Source: Malurus cyaneus samueli
Taxonomy: Eukaryota; Chordata; Aves; Passeriformes; Maluridae
Direction of reading: 5' to 3'
Assembly (NCBI GenBank): GCA_009741485.1
Contig: CM019236.1
Location: 29,505,967 to 29,569,966 of the forward strand
DNA length: 64,000 nt
Below are positions 43,967 to 57,849 of the stretch, one piece after another. The notes under the pieces were generated by a model that saw nothing but the letters and a program-made list of their open reading frames with translations, did not search any database and was not told where the DNA came from. Each line of letters opens with the position of its first letter. The stretch's first letter is position 1. The position numbers were made by a program, and so were the translations under genes.

Positions 43967-45334
43967 ACTCAAGGATCCTTTTGTCTTACATTTGCAAACC
44001 AGATTTATATCCACGTTAAACTTATTCCTTATCTTAAAATGAAAATATTTGGGAAAATATACCTGCACTCGCCATCCGTAACACTGATAACACATGCAGG
44101 AGATTTGACAGCAGCAAATCAAATTCATCTGTTTATACTGTGGGGTGATGTAAGTAGATGGTGGTAAGTTACGGAGCAGAAAATTCACAAAATTAATTTT
44201 TTTAAATACAAATAGTAACAGTGATAAACCTCACAATTTTTCTTTGTTTAGGCAGAGAAAACTTGCATTCTGCTAAATCAATATATGTACAATATGCCTC
44301 TAGCAAATGAAAGCACAGATTTCATTTGTTCTAAGAACAGAACCGACATGAGCAAAAGAGAGTACAAACAATAATTATCTGAATCACCAATGATGAGGGA
44401 AAAATATTCCCAGACTTTTTGTGCTGCCTTAGAATCAAATTTGACTATACTTGGAGGTGCTTAAACCCCGCTCCCTGCTGAAACTTCAGACAGAGCTTTG
44501 TAAAAGTTAAGATTGTCCTACATGGTTTCCCTGCAAATCAAACTAAGGAATTTTGACACAGGCAAGCTGTAAGCAGATAAACCCTTTTTTCAGAGTACAG
44601 GTATGGACAATAGATGTGTAATAACAACTCCAAGATCATGTGGAAATAATATCTATTGTTTCAGAAGCAGAATAGCCATGTCAGCCAGGGACAATGTCAT
44701 ACTGATGAAGTATGTCATCTTCACAGTTCAGGGAAAGCTGAGGAATTGTACTATATTGCACTGTAAGGCAAGGCAATGCTCTTTGATTTCAAGTGTGTGT
44801 TCAGACAACTGATTTTTTTCTTTAAAAAGGCAAATTCTTCATTTGAGTTTTCTAAATGGCAGTCTTACACAAGCAAGAAAAGGCAATACATAGTTCTCAC
44901 CTTTAATCAGCTGGCTGACAGATCTTCATGGCTTTTAATCTGACTTACTAGTTTGGACTACAAACCAGGTGTCATTTTTTTTAGAATCTAAAGTAGATTA
45001 GCTGACTTCAGGAAAAGAACATACTGTTTTTTCTCATGAGACAAATGTAAAATTTTCTTCCAAAACTGACTAAGGTAATAAGCCTTTTAAGTTCAAATCA
45101 TATGGTTGGACAATAAAATACAGCAAAAGGACTTGAAATTGGAATTAAATTGAATAATAAGCCAAACCAACTGAAAAAAAAATTAGAAAGGAACAATCAC
45201 ACTTAATTCTCTAACTGAAATATGATATATAGAGAATACATATACATACATGAAAAAACAGAAGGACCTGCAAATCTCACAACCCTTTTCCATCATCACA
45301 AATAGAAAGGCCCTCATGATGCCTTATAAAAACT

Positions 45335-45346
45335 GGGGGGAGGGGG
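45335..45346 (+). other. G-run (GGGGGGAGGGGG)
   Basis: Six G, one A and five G in a row can supply four short G tracts, a weak quadruplex candidate in AT-rich surroundings. Confidence 0.4.
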
Positions 45347-46984
45347 ATGTTAAATTTTTTCTTCTAAGCTGTTCCTTCACTGCATTGCATGTTAGCAGGG
45401 AGCTAGTGCAGGCACAGTGTTGAACCTTTTGCTGTCTTACACATAAAGGAGTAAACAACCCAGAAAAACCTACAACATTCAGTTTCCTGCAGAGTTTCTG
45501 TTGTCCACAATCCTTTGCGTACATTGCTTACAATCCTCAGAATGCAGAAACTGCAGCTTGAATACAGCTCCATGCACAGGGAGACCATGCTCGGTTGACA
45601 TGTGTATGCTATGCAATATTAAGAACTTTTGTATTGGTAGCACTGGATATTGTCTGTAAAAACAAGGACATAAAAGACAGAAGGATTGCAATATTTTCCA
45701 ATCCCAGAAAAACTAAATTACCTCATAATAAAGAAAAAATAATTGTAAAACATATGTGTCATATCTATTGTCTATAACCCTAAATGCAGAGAGGTGTTTT
45801 TGGAAATCCAGTGAAGTATAGCTAGCACTTGCCAACAGGTTAGTGCATCATGCTGTGGTGAGTGATCTTTTACATTTCCAGGTACTAAAATGGAGAATAT
45901 AGTGCCATTAAGACCAGAAAATTGTACTAGAAATTAGTAATTGCTGCAAACGATCTGTCAGTGCAGATCTGTTTAAACAAAGCTGGTATTCATCCACTGG
46001 TAAAAGGAAGTGCCATCTCCCTAATGCATGCATGCATATGTGTACGTGAGAAGTATTTTAATGAGGAAATTCATTAAAAATTTGCTAAGATTTGACACAA
46101 ACAAAATATTTATTATGCATTCTTTTACGGTATCTACCTGGGGCAGTTATCTAATGAACATTATATGTAAAGCACTGCAGATGCTCTGTAGACACACACT
46201 TATTCAAGTGCTGGCAGACCTCTAGTTGTAACAGAATGTTAAAGTACAGGAGAAGCAAAATCAGATGTGTTTCTGACGTTAGTATTTAATTATTTACTTT
46301 TTTTGTTCCATCTGCTTTTCCTTGTTCAGCCAGCACAGATTTGACAATGGCTGCCCCATCCATGTGAATGCCCTTACCCTGTAACTGTCATGAGTACTAC
46401 TTTGACCTTGTCATTTGACTATTTAGGAACTTATCCTTGCTAGTGTTAATTCTTTTGCTGATTATTTTGTGACTTGATAAGGATTGCCTCACAGTCAACC
46501 TTTCACAGGATTAGGCCATTCCTTTGTTCTGTGGTATGAACAAAAAGCTTAGTCCCACATTCACTCCTTGAGGAATCTCATTTCACTTCACTATCCTCTC
46601 TTTTAGGAAGGAAACATCATAGTTTTCATTATTATTTTCTTTTCAGGCTAGGCAACTCCCTTTATGCTAGGTCAAGTGTTTCTTGGAGTTTCCTATGGTC
46701 TGTATCCACATATCGTGCATTCAAATAAGTTGAAGAAATTAGGTTTACATTGACATTTTGATGTTTCTAAAGCAAACATTTACACTATATATAGAAATAC
46801 CCTTCTAGTTTTTATGTTTTTCTCACCAAGTCTTTCCCTTTAAGAAACACTCTTTGTAGCCTGCCTCACTAATAGAGATTTTGTTTATATCTGCTCAAGC
46901 AATGAGCACCATTCAGATAACCGCAGGACCAAATGCTGTCTCCTCCTTGCTTCCAACTATTTGATTCAAAGAATTCGATGAATG

Positions 46985-47260
46985 TTCGCATGCGGTTTGC
47001 TTTAAAAATTAACCACTAGGGGCCGTTCAGCTAGCACAGGGGGCACCCGACAGCATTCCTTGCGCTGGGAGGAATGTAGGGAAAAGACCGTATCTGGGGA
47101 CTCTTTACACGCTGGGGTGTGGGGGAGGAGTGAGAGGCAGCAGCACAAACGGAGGTTCACACGCTGTCTGGAAGAAGTCCTGGGCAGCCCAGTCTGACCC
47201 CGCAGCTGAGCCTGTAGCTGAGCTTGCCTGCAGGGACTCTTCATTCCCCAGTTTGCCATT
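46985..47260. promoter_or_regulatory. Small GC-richer island with NRF1-like palindrome
   Basis: About 275 bp are GC-richer and contain several CpGs, in contrast to both flanks. The palindrome CGCATGCG (46987-46994) is the core of the NRF1 site. A near-CTCF word, CCACTAGGGGCCG, begins at 47013. No TATA box or exon is recognisable. Candidates are a distal enhancer, an alternative promoter or a relic of a GC-rich repeat. The frames here (47002-47384) overlap on both strands and lack domains. Confidence 0.35.
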
Positions 47261-47784
47261 CTGTGATTTATTACTGGAAAACACAGGTGGCATACTTGGA
47301 TGTCTCTCAACCCTAGGTTACTTCCCTCCCCCTCATCCCTTTACACAAGTTCTGAAAACAAAACCTGAATTAAAAAAAAATTAAAAAGCCAGGAGGTTCC
47401 AAGTAGTTATCCTTTCTTAATGAGACCTGGATGGCAAGAAACCAATCATCTGGACTCATTTAAGCAAAGCTCAGTAATCAAAGTAGGCAACAAACTTGCA
47501 AGGACTTTTATCCTTCTCTGACATTACTGATTTAGTAAACAAAAGTTTTACAAGTTGTGTGGCAAGAATCAGAAGTCTCAATTTCATGGCATATGGAGAG
47601 CCTGAGCAGCTGAGTATAAAAACCACCAGACAGAGAAATGTTTCTCCAAACAAAGCATAACGCACAAAGGCAAGCTCTGTTTCTTCATTCATTCTAAATT
47701 GTACATCTTTATGAAGAGAACTTCAAGGATCAGCGCAAGCATTGTACATTTAGTCATAAATATGTCATTTTAGAAAATCTTCCT

Positions 47785-47888
47785 CTGTCGCACACATAGG
47801 CATACATACAATGACATAGACATAAACATATATAAACATATCTGCGTGCACATATACATGTATATGAATACATATATATACATATTTT
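47785..47888. repeat. Degenerate (ATAC/ATAT)n low-complexity tract
   Basis: About 100 bases are dominated by CATA, TACA and TATA words. This decayed microsatellite generates the Tyr/Met/Cys-rich minus frame at 47770-47970, which is not a gene. Confidence 0.7.
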
Positions 47889-48756
47889 TATGCATATAAG
47901 ACAGCTCCTTAAAGACAGCTCTTAGATGATTCCGGAAAGTTACTGTAGCTAGGGATTGGGACAAAATCATAGTATAGATATTGGCACCTGCCCTGAATCA
48001 TAGTGGGATTTTGCTGAATTCTCCATTAGAGAGTCAAGACATTCATACAATTTCTGGGCACTTTCTAATTGAATGTGTTGACAAAGCATGTACATGGATA
48101 ACCTTTAACAGCAATTTTTCAGAGACAAAGTAACTGATAATCACAAATGTGAAGGGCCTTTCCTTATAGGTGTAGTGGTATAATTACTTAGAGAACACCG
48201 GTTTTCTGCAGACTGTCTCGTTCTGGAGGTATTACCATGGGATGTAGATGAGACATTAATTGCTAACAGCTTTTTCTCTCCCTGAGTTCACTGTACACGC
48301 TACTGTGTGCACAAAGAGGATATGGCTAAGTCTAGCATATACACCACCCCATCAAGCAGGACAAAAAAGTGATATTGAAGAGAGCAGTTTTAAGCCTACC
48401 ACATAAGAAATTAGAGGTGTAACTAAGAGCTAGTTTGATTATCATTTGACTGAATTATTTTAAATCCAGTCTGGCATCCTTCTCTTCTGGGCTGACTGAT
48501 ACATATTTTGTAACAGTCTGAGATGCTAAGGTGCTGTAAAACCTCAAAAGAGGAGCAATAGTTTACTTTGAATTTAGTTAGCATTTCATTCTAAATAAAA
48601 CAGGCAGACTGAAACCTGCGCTAAGTCTTTAACACACATTCAGTAGATGTCTTGTACAAAGACGTTAATGGTGCTCAACACTCCTACCCCAAAAGGGTGG
48701 AGAACACCTTAGCTGTTTATATTATTTTATAGACAGTTATGCACAGACATCTTTTA

Positions 48757-48791
48757 TGTCATTCTCTTCTTTTTTTTCTTTTTCCCCACAG
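48757..48791 (+). other. Splice-acceptor-like polypyrimidine tract and CAG
   Basis: A 30-base pyrimidine tract ending CCCCACAG|TC gives a textbook acceptor, with the exon side starting at 48792. Downstream, 48792-49097 is open in one plus frame, and GAG|GTAACT near 49259 could act as a donor. The encoded sequence has no recognisable domain, so any exon may be noncoding or cryptic. Confidence 0.2.
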
Positions 48792-51700
48792 TCCTGGTTG
48801 TTAGCCAAGTCATATTTATTCTGCTCATATATGTGTAGTTTCTCCTGTGTGCTTGTACACACACATGTACCTTCAGACACCCCAGAACAGTTTCTTCTGC
48901 ATTTAGAAGGATATGTGAGCCCACAACCTGCAGAGATCCAAGTCCTGCTGAGCATGGTGGTGTGGAATGAAGAAGGGCCTGTTGCACCCACAGGCTTCTG
49001 TGCCTCTTCTCCTGACAGTCTGCCCAATGCCCACAGAGCCTGTGCACCAGCTCTGGGAACAACAATCTGTTGCAGCCACGAACACCCAAATGCCTGAACC
49101 ATGGCAGTATTTTCACCTAATTTGTCACATTGGTGAAAGATAGAGATTATTAATGTAATCTGCTGACATGCCAAGATTATACCAATGAGACAATCAGAAA
49201 GAATTGGCAGCAGAGTGATTGCAGAAAGGTCCAAAACTAAGAATCTGAGATAGCAAAGAGGTAACTAGGCAAAAATGATTGACCACTGGAGAGAGGGCAT
49301 AAAATAGAAAACAGATTAAATTTAGAACTTTACTTTTTTCCAGCTCAGCACACAGCTGTGTTCAAATGCCTGAACCTTCAGAATTCCATATGTGTAGACA
49401 GGTAAAAAGATACCTTCGATGGGAGGCTTTATTACTACTGGGGGTAGAAAAAGTCCTACAAAACATAAATACTGCCCTATCATAATCAAATAATTGTAGT
49501 TTTTAGAGGCCAATATATTATGTCAAGGATACACCATTTACTTCAAAGAACTGTATCGAGACGACTCAGTGACTCATTCACCTACGATTCACAAGCATTC
49601 TTTTTATCTATTAATATTTACTAATTTACTTACTAGTTGGGGAGTTGGGGTCTTTTTTCATACAAAACAGAGCCTTCTTTTGAATAGCATTATTTCTTTG
49701 CACTCCAAGATTCAGATCAGTTTATAGAGTTAAATCTTTGAGAAGTAAGACAACTAAGATAACTGACAATACTGAACCAATACTACTTCACTACTTGTAA
49801 AAACCTGCTTGTCTAAATTTTTCAATGGGGATTTTGTTCAAATGCTTTGTGAGAGCAAAGTCATGTTGAGGTTTTTTACTTGACACAATAGCACTCTAGT
49901 GTTGCAAATTCTCTGGCCTTCAAGATGAGACACAAAATATGACTATTCACATAAACATAATTCACAAATAAGATAATTCACCAATTAAGACTTAAATGCA
50001 AGTTTCCAAATACAGCCCATGTTTTGCAGCCATCTTGGAATTTTACAGGGCATATTATACACACAGAGCTACTAAAGTGGACTAAGCTGGTGGCTTGAAA
50101 GTTATGTGTGATACATTTTTTTAAATCCTTTCATTTTTGGGTAAGAGCATAATTTAAACATCTAGGCAGAAGTAACTAAACCACAAAAAGAGGCTTTTTT
50201 GTTTAAAAAAAATTTTTGTTTTCCTCAGTCACCTACTTTCCTGTAGTTCACCCATAACAGAGTTTTTGATGCTCTATTATAAATGCCTGAAAATTGTGAT
50301 TGGAAATAGGAACCATTCGATAAATATATCTATAAATATATTTAATAAATGTATCCAGCCATTACAGCAAAGCATTCTTCTGAGAAACAGGATAATGGGA
50401 AACCAAAGCAAATAGCAGAGGGCTTTAGTAAGAGCACATCTCCATTCAGAAACTTTTATTTTACAGCAGGCAAAAAAATATGCTTTCCATGTCTGATTAA
50501 GTTGGCAGGAGCTTAGTTTAGTACCTTGCTCTCTGTGTCAGCCAAAACAAAAAGCATTTGTTCTTACGTACGGAAAAATGAGACTTTTACATCTGATTCC
50601 TTCCCAGTGGAAAGATAATTTAGCAATTCAGCTAGATCACCAGATCTATGGAACAAAGGCTGTGAGCAAAAAAAAACCAAAAGTATGTTTGTAACCTCAA
50701 TGAGCTTTCACAGCAAAATAGCCAAGAGACCTATTTTGTCCTATTCTCCTTCCCTCTTATGTTATTTAATTTACCCTTTACAAAAGCTTCCTCTAACTTC
50801 CTGACCAAACTCTTTTTCCTAACTTTTAAAAAAACTTATGGACACTGAGCATTCCTTAATATCTTGGCCCTGTCTTGAATCAGTACAAAGGTGCCCACCA
50901 AGAAAACGTTACTGATTCCTCAGTTTAACACATATAATATACCTTGCACTTATATTTTGACTTCAAAAGGTGATAAACATTCCCTCTGCTTTTCAGCTTT
51001 ATACCTCTAAATTTTGTTCTTGTTATGTATAGTGTAAGCTTCACTTTTGAACTATTAGATTTATATCACATAATTCTTACCACTAGATGAGGACTTTACT
51101 GTATTTCACTTACAGCAAAAAAACAAGCTTAGTGTTAAACAGTGTGCATTTATCCCCTCCTTGCACCCAGGTAGATTACTTACTATAATCTAATCAGCAG
51201 AGAAACAAACAAGAAGATGAGTGAATAACAAATGGCTATTTCTCTGAAATCCTGGGCAATACTGCTTAAACATCCATTCATTGGGGTTGTAAAGGTGGCC
51301 AAATGCAGGAAAATTATCAGGAAAGCATGGGTGAGAGAAACTGCTGGGTTATTGAACTTGACCTTCTCTTGCTATAGATGCTCTTTCATCCTCAAGCTAT
51401 ACGTGTTCCTTTTGCATTCCCATAGACATTGCAGCAGGGTTTTGCTTGTCTTTGCTTGGAGGTCTAACTCCATTCTCTGTAGTCCTGGCAGTTTTTCAGA
51501 TGTGCAGCAGAGGAAAGTGTCTTTTACACATCTTTTCTGATGGTTGATGGTGTAGGTGATGATGGCTTCAGAGTCACAGTGAGGTTGAGACCAAATACCT
51601 CAACTGCCCAGATGCACAAAGACATCCAAAATGAGTGAGTTGGAAGCAATTTTAAACAGCCATCACCAATGGTTGTTACTAGTCTACAGTAGACTCTGAA

Positions 51701-53845
51701 GCCTCACTACAAGTCTTAGCACAATGCTGTTACGTCAGAAAATGTTTGGCAGCTCTACTATAAAAGATTGAACTGGTGCAATTATGCTTTCTGATTCAGC
51801 AGGAGTTCTGTAAAATCAGAGTTGAGAAACAGCCATAATCAAGCTCTTTTTAGATACCCAACATATCAAAAAGATACATGTGAGATCAGCTGTGCAAAAA
51901 TACATTTTGCCTTAAATAAAGGACTTGCCGCCAATACTATATGAGCCTCCTTCCTGTCACAGTCTGTTGTGCTCTAAAATCTCTGCTATGCCCTCTGCAT
52001 TTTTTAATAAAAGGAAAATCTGAAAACAACAAGGGTTTTTCTTATATATGAATGCATTAGGTTGTCCCTTTTCCGAAGCAAAAAGAAACATGTGGAGCCA
52101 ATCCAGGTATTTAAGAAAACAATATGCATTTCATTCACATGTATATCCATAATAGCAATCTGCTTTGGCTGTTGTGCAGAGAAAAAGGACAAGATAATTA
52201 CATCCTGTCTAACAGGCTGATAAACATACATTAGTAAAAAAAAAAAAAATTAAAAAGGTAATGTGTGTGATAAAATCAGAAGGGTCCCGGAACAAGCCAT
52301 CAGAGACCCGAACTAAGGATACTTGATACAGCTGAGTCAATACTGTCTTTGTTGCTTTTAACTTTCATTTTGCTATCTATATGAATAGAAGCCTTTTCTA
52401 TAGAGAACTAGCAATGGCAATAGTAGTTGAATATTTGGAGAACTCTTTTTTTGCATTTAATAAAGGAATTCTTTATAATTTTCACTTTTGAGGACACAAC
52501 AGAAGTTAAAAAAAATGGAATTTCTCCCTGAATATCAAACCCCTACTTAAAGTTGAGAGCAATTACACTTTCTTTTTTACAGGCAATAAGGCCGTTATTT
52601 ATTATCTGTCTAAAATATTTGACAAAAAGTAATGCAGTGTACATATAAAGCAGGAGAAGAAATAAGCAAAATTTAAGGCAAAATTTCCTTCTCTTTCTAT
52701 GTGTGAGGAGATGGGACTTGGCAATTTCACAATGTAACAAAAAACTCTGCTTTAGTAAATTTCTTCATGAACGTTTATCAAGGAAGGACCAATTTCTCAG
52801 AGAGGAGAACTCTAGACAAATAAGCGTAATACAAATTAAATGGAGTGCTCTGACAGCAAGAGTGACTAGTCCTGCTGCTGAACCACCAGAGTTCATCACT
52901 GCTTTCACAGCAAAAATCAAAGTTCATCACTGCTGGTGCTTCATACACTGAGCAGCATACATTAAGCAGCTGGTACCACATCCCAGCCAGCCCCAGAGTG
53001 TGATCTGAAATAGCACCTCACATTCACCTCTTATAGTACTAAGACCAAAACATTCTGCCTGTATCAAACTTAGCTGGGAAGAAATATCTTTCTTTCCATC
53101 TGTAGTCACATGGCCTACATGCAGAGCAAAGAAACAGAGTCCAAAACTCTACTCTTCATGAAATGAGAAGGAACTGTATGGTTTCTGGCAGTGTGTTTGG
53201 CCTGCTCTTCTCTCCTTGCTGAAGGAAAGGTCTCATCGTCACATTTGAGAATGGCAGCAAGGTCCAAAAGTAACTTTATTTTTATGCATTGTACTAGGCT
53301 TGCAGATCAAAGCATACATTAGAAGACTGAGCTTGTTCACATCAGATGAATGCAGCATGGTGAGGAACCTGTTTTTCATAGTTTCATAGGTTTATTCTTC
53401 AGCTATTCTAGCATCTACTCTACCCAGGCATACCATCCACCTGTCCCTCCATGAAAATCAAATTTCATACTTGAAGGATACAAGATATGGACAACCTAAA
53501 AAAATGTTGCAGAGAAGGTTGGCAGTGAAAAAGAACTTGAAACTTCTGAGTTCCATTCTGCTTCCTCAGACCTACAGGACCATTTTTCTTAAGGGCACAG
53601 CCTCTGAAAACTGCATCTCTGATGTGTCAATTGTTGCAGAATGTTTCATATCATTGTAGACAAAAGGCTTCATTGCCTTTAAGACATTGGCACCAATATA
53701 ACTATTCCAGTTTAATTAGATTTTCTTCTGATATATGTCACTTAAACATCAGCATGTCACAGCTTCGAATTAGGATGTCGTTTAGATTTGATTAGACACC
53801 ATCTAAAAGCCTGATATTTCTACAGTCTTTAATGTAAGACCTCAT

Positions 53846-53877
53846 AGATTATTCTACTTTTAGATTATTCTACTTTT
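53846..53877. repeat. Perfect 16-bp tandem duplication
   Basis: AGATTATTCTACTTTT occurs twice back to back without mismatch. Confidence 0.92.
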
Positions 53878-54379
53878 CAAGTTTTTAATTATTTTTGGTT
53901 TTTTCTTTATGTATTTCGGCTTCAGAGAAGTGTTTCTTTCATTAATTGCTTGGAAGATGAAAAAACTGTTAGTGTAAATACAGCTAGCAGTACAGGCAGA
54001 AAAAGAGTGGGACATGGTCACTTTTAAAGTATGAAGCAAAATTTAGAAAACAATTGTAAGACCAGATCAGACAAATAGAAGTAGAAACCTAATATCCATT
54101 AGCAAGGTGAACCTCTCTCTGTTCATCAATATAGTTTCACAGCATTGTAATGTAACTAATCTTTGTGATAATATAAAAACTTCTCTGAACTGAAGACCCT
54201 GTTAATTATTGATCCTACTTCTAATTTCACTACTAAGCCCAGAAAAGTCAGTAAGAAACGAATATTTGTCAAATAATATCCTTTAATGAAGATTTCTATT
54301 AGTTAATCACATAGCATATCATTGTGTGCATCTTTCATGAATGTATCACATCTCACTGAGTGCCACTTTAGTTATGGAT

Positions 54380-54565
54380 AACAGAGTAGAAGGTTCAGCT
54401 GGATGGGATCTAGCACCTGATCATCTAATCCAACTGCCAGTGGCATAAGTCAGTCATCCTCTTTGCAACTTGGAACATTTATATTTCTGTTGTATATCCG
54501 CTCATTCACCTGCCTGCCATCCTAAGTAATCCTAGTCCTTCTAATCTCTTCTCTAAACTGACAGT
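54380..54565 (-). mobile_element. Possible decayed CR1 3' fragment
   Basis: 'gttcagctggatgggatct', 'gatcatctaatccaactgcc' resembles the antisense CR1 3' end, but downstream similarity fades quickly and no octamer tail is seen. This is a tentative call. Confidence 0.4.
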
Positions 54566-57500
54566 CTCCTGTGGCTGGTACTTTACTCCTTAGGAAAGAG
54601 GAGAGGAGCAGCAAGTGCTTTTCTGATCAGGGCAGCTCTTGGTTTTCTCCCAATAGACTTAGAGGGCTAGGAGGGGAAAAAAAGGAAGGAGAAGAGTTGG
54701 GGGGGGGGGAGGGGTAAGAATCCTTCTTAGTGCCAGTCATGATGTGATTATGACAGTTCTGACTGTGTGTGCATGCTAAAAAAACAAGAGATAATACCAA
54801 CAGGACTGATAGTGATTCTGGGTACACAGAATACCAGAGCACCAGTTTTCACTCAAAAACAAATTAAGAGGACACATAAAAATTTATCAACTTGGAAGTA
54901 TATTTCAGAAACTATCAGTTCTATAGATCAGTGTGTGTGAGTCCATGTGTTCAACTGCCCATCCTCACTCATAAGTAGTCAAAAGAAGGAGAGCTTCTAA
55001 TCTTATTCTAAGCACAAATAAGTACATAGGCTTCAATACTAAGTTTTTTAAGCAGGGATAAACTTGGCCATTATGATTAGTAACTTGGTGGAAATGAAGA
55101 GCAAACTGACTTTGCCTTTGAAATGTATGCTGCTCCTCACCTGGTTTTTAGTTCAAGTTTCAGATTATTTAGAGATGTTCCTGAAGTACTCCTGAAAAAC
55201 AGTCTTCCCTTCAGGAATTCTTTCAGACCCTGTTTGGTGAGAGTGAACTGGCTTGTAGGCGGTTCAAAATCTTATATTACATTCAGGTCTTAAGTTTCTT
55301 GCAAAACTGAATTCCTGAAGTCTGTTGTATAAAGCACTAAAACAGTCTCAAAGCACTCTTTCTCACATATTCCTCAACCAGGTACAGCACAGTTAGGAAG
55401 TGAAACAGCTGCAGTCAAATACAGGATGTGACCGAACAGCATTGATTTAAATATATGTAGAAATATATGTAGACATATAGAAATAAATGGAATATTCATG
55501 AATCTTTAATAAAATTAATGCAGACAAAAACACTCTTGTTCCTTACGAAAACATTCTGGAAGTCAAAATCATTTAATTCCTACAGAAATGTTCCTCAGTG
55601 CAGTGCCCACATAAATTGCAGCAGAAAGACCAGTAAGAATATATTAATAGTGAGAGGAAAGTGACATTAATCTAAAGAGACTTAGAGATTTTGAGGAAAT
55701 TTCACAGAAGTTACCATGCAATTTTTTTATAGATAGCAACATGAATTGACACATAAAGTGATGGTAACTCAAGAGAACAAAAGGACACCTTTTTAACCAG
55801 TTAAACTACATACAAGACAACATACCTATTTTGCTATCCTGCTTCGAGTGTCTGCTAAAGACAGAAATCTCTCCCTAAACTCTACTGTTTGAACAGCTTT
55901 TAACTATACAGGGCTACTTGCTCAGACATGGACATCTACACTGTAGCAAACTGTCTATTCCCTGTGAGTGGCTGTCAATGAGCCCGAGCAACACTTTTGT
56001 GCAACTTTGCATCTGGTCCGTCTTCGAGAAAAATCACCAGATGAAGTTGTAGGAGCTGTCATGATTGCTATTATTCACCATGGTGTGTTGATTTATTGAC
56101 ATGGAGTATTCTCAGTTCTATCTCAAGAACAAAATGACCAAACCTGAGAGATCCTGGAAAGTAAAGTCATAAATACTATCCCTTTATCAAAGTGTTCCTT
56201 CTCTTCAGTCATTTCAAACAAGATTTATCATCTCTGTTTCAAACAGTGGTTGTATTTAACATACTCTTCAAGACAGCCAAGCCCATTACCATTCCAAGGA
56301 GGACTAGGAATGGACTAGGACCAAGGAATATACCAGAGTGTTAAGCTTGGTGAACTAACTCATAGTTTCAAAATGCTATGGATTATTGCTTAATTCCAAA
56401 CAGTGGCTTGGAGTAAAGCAACAAAATTTACTGTACTGCTGAAAAAGCACATACATCAGAACTAGTACTGCCCCAAAAGCGAGGATTCAGCTTCAGATGA
56501 GGAGTTGTCATTTCCTGAAACAATTTTTAGAATTTGTTTGTGGTTGTCTGATCACATCCCTCTGCTGTGTGCCCCCTATTCTTAGACCCTAGGACAAAGA
56601 ATCCAACTTCTTAAAAGATGTGCTATACCTTCAAATAGGTTTTTAGATCTGACTATGACCAGCTGAGACACTTCTAAAGCCAAGAATACTGCACAACATA
56701 ATAATTATAAATATTTTACATTTAAACATTTAATCAATGATGAAAGACTTCACACACTTCTCATCCAAGCATGGATTCTTGTTGAACAAGTATTTTTCTC
56801 AAAGAAGTCAAATAATCCCAATCAAAACTTTCAATAGAAAAGTAACAGTTTAAATAAAACCTTAACTAGAAATAGAGGCCAAATACACTTCTTTATTAAA
56901 TAAGAGAAAGGGGGAAAGGGTGGGCAAGAAAAGCAGCAGCTCAGTTTAGTGTATATCATCAGTGTGGGAAACTCAGTTTGCCACCTTTATTCTCCTTCAG
57001 ATGAAAGGCATAGACCCTAAATTTCATTTTTTGTTCCAGTTGTTAAAATCTTGGAGTGAGTTTCTGATTCCACTCTGAATGTTTGCAACAAAAGAATAAC
57101 ACTGCATTCACTGACTATGTATCTGTTTATTTCAGGTATGGAAGAGCAGGGAATTTAATCTTATATTTTCCTAGATATGAGCATAACATGCTGATGCTGC
57201 TAGTGTCATAACTTAAGTTACTGTCTGCCCATCTGTGAATCATCTTCTCTGCCTCTCTGCCTCCCCCTCTCCCACTGCCCCACTTTCAGACCTAAGGAAG
57301 AGATAAACAAAAACAGAAATATTTTTCACTGACCTGAAGTAGAAAATGTATGAAGCATGGAAATTTAGAAAGGCAAACCAAATTACAATCCACAATATGT
57401 GTAGAAATGCTTGAAAAATTTACATACTACTACCTTTTATGGAGTAAGCATTTCATAATTTTTAGCTGCTGTATTTTCCAGTGTCTCCTACCTGTTCACC

Positions 57501-57758
57501 TCAGACATCACCAAAGACAGAGTCATTGCTATGACAAGACCTCTACCTCGGACAGCTTTTGGAGCTTTCCCTTTTTCAGAACAAATCACCTTTCTGTTTG
57601 GGATAAGGCTTGGTATAAGGGGTCCAGCACTTCTTACTGTGCAGATTTGTCTGCACACTGACATTTAATTGACATTAAATCAAAATTCCTATCTTGTGCT
57701 GTTTGGAGTACTTTAGGAATGTGAAGCTCCTATGCTTCTCCTTCCTTAACTGCTTTTC
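54566..57758. other. AT-rich noncoding DNA
   Basis: No supported gene. The segment holds a long G-run (54699-54714) on an A/G-rich background. The 103-residue frame at 57350-57661 has no domain. Confidence 0.45.
54699..54714 (+). other. G-run (G11-A-G4)
   Basis: Eleven consecutive G, an A and four G lie downstream of an AG-rich tract. This could fold as a quadruplex and is also a likely slippage and sequencing-error site. Confidence 0.5.
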
Positions 57759-57801
57759 ATATATACACTTGTGTATACTATATATACACACATATACATA
57801 T

Positions 57802-57845
<44 letters not shown>
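57759..57845. repeat. (TA)n / (TACA)n microsatellite
   Basis: Mixed TA and CA repeats end in a perfect (AT) run at 57808-57840. GTGTATA at its left edge pairs with TATACAC a few bases on, so the tract is prone to cruciform extrusion. Confidence 0.95.

Positions 57846-57849
<4 letters not shown>

Larger units (their letters stand above)
39042..46984. other. Long AT-rich noncoding stretch
   Basis: About 8 kb has no supported gene. It contains an A-rich run (39113-39137), an (AAAC)n run (41271-41292), a small CpG-containing dyad at 43947-43966 and a G-rich run at 45335-45346. Overlapping frames at 42134-42558 and 45324-45777 occur on both strands without domains. Confidence 0.45.
47261..54379. 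other. AT-rich noncoding DNA
   Basis: No supported gene was found. The segment includes an alternating AT/AC-rich stretch (about 47785-47888), a splice-acceptor-like site at 48791, and a perfect 16-bp duplication at 53846. The 165-residue minus frame at 48737-49234 and the 113-residue plus frame opposite it cannot both be real, and neither has a domain. Confidence 0.45.

Noticed and set aside
48737..49234. 165-residue minus frame
   Set aside because: It overlaps a 113-residue plus frame, has no domain, and reads backward through a strong plus-strand acceptor-like pyrimidine tract.
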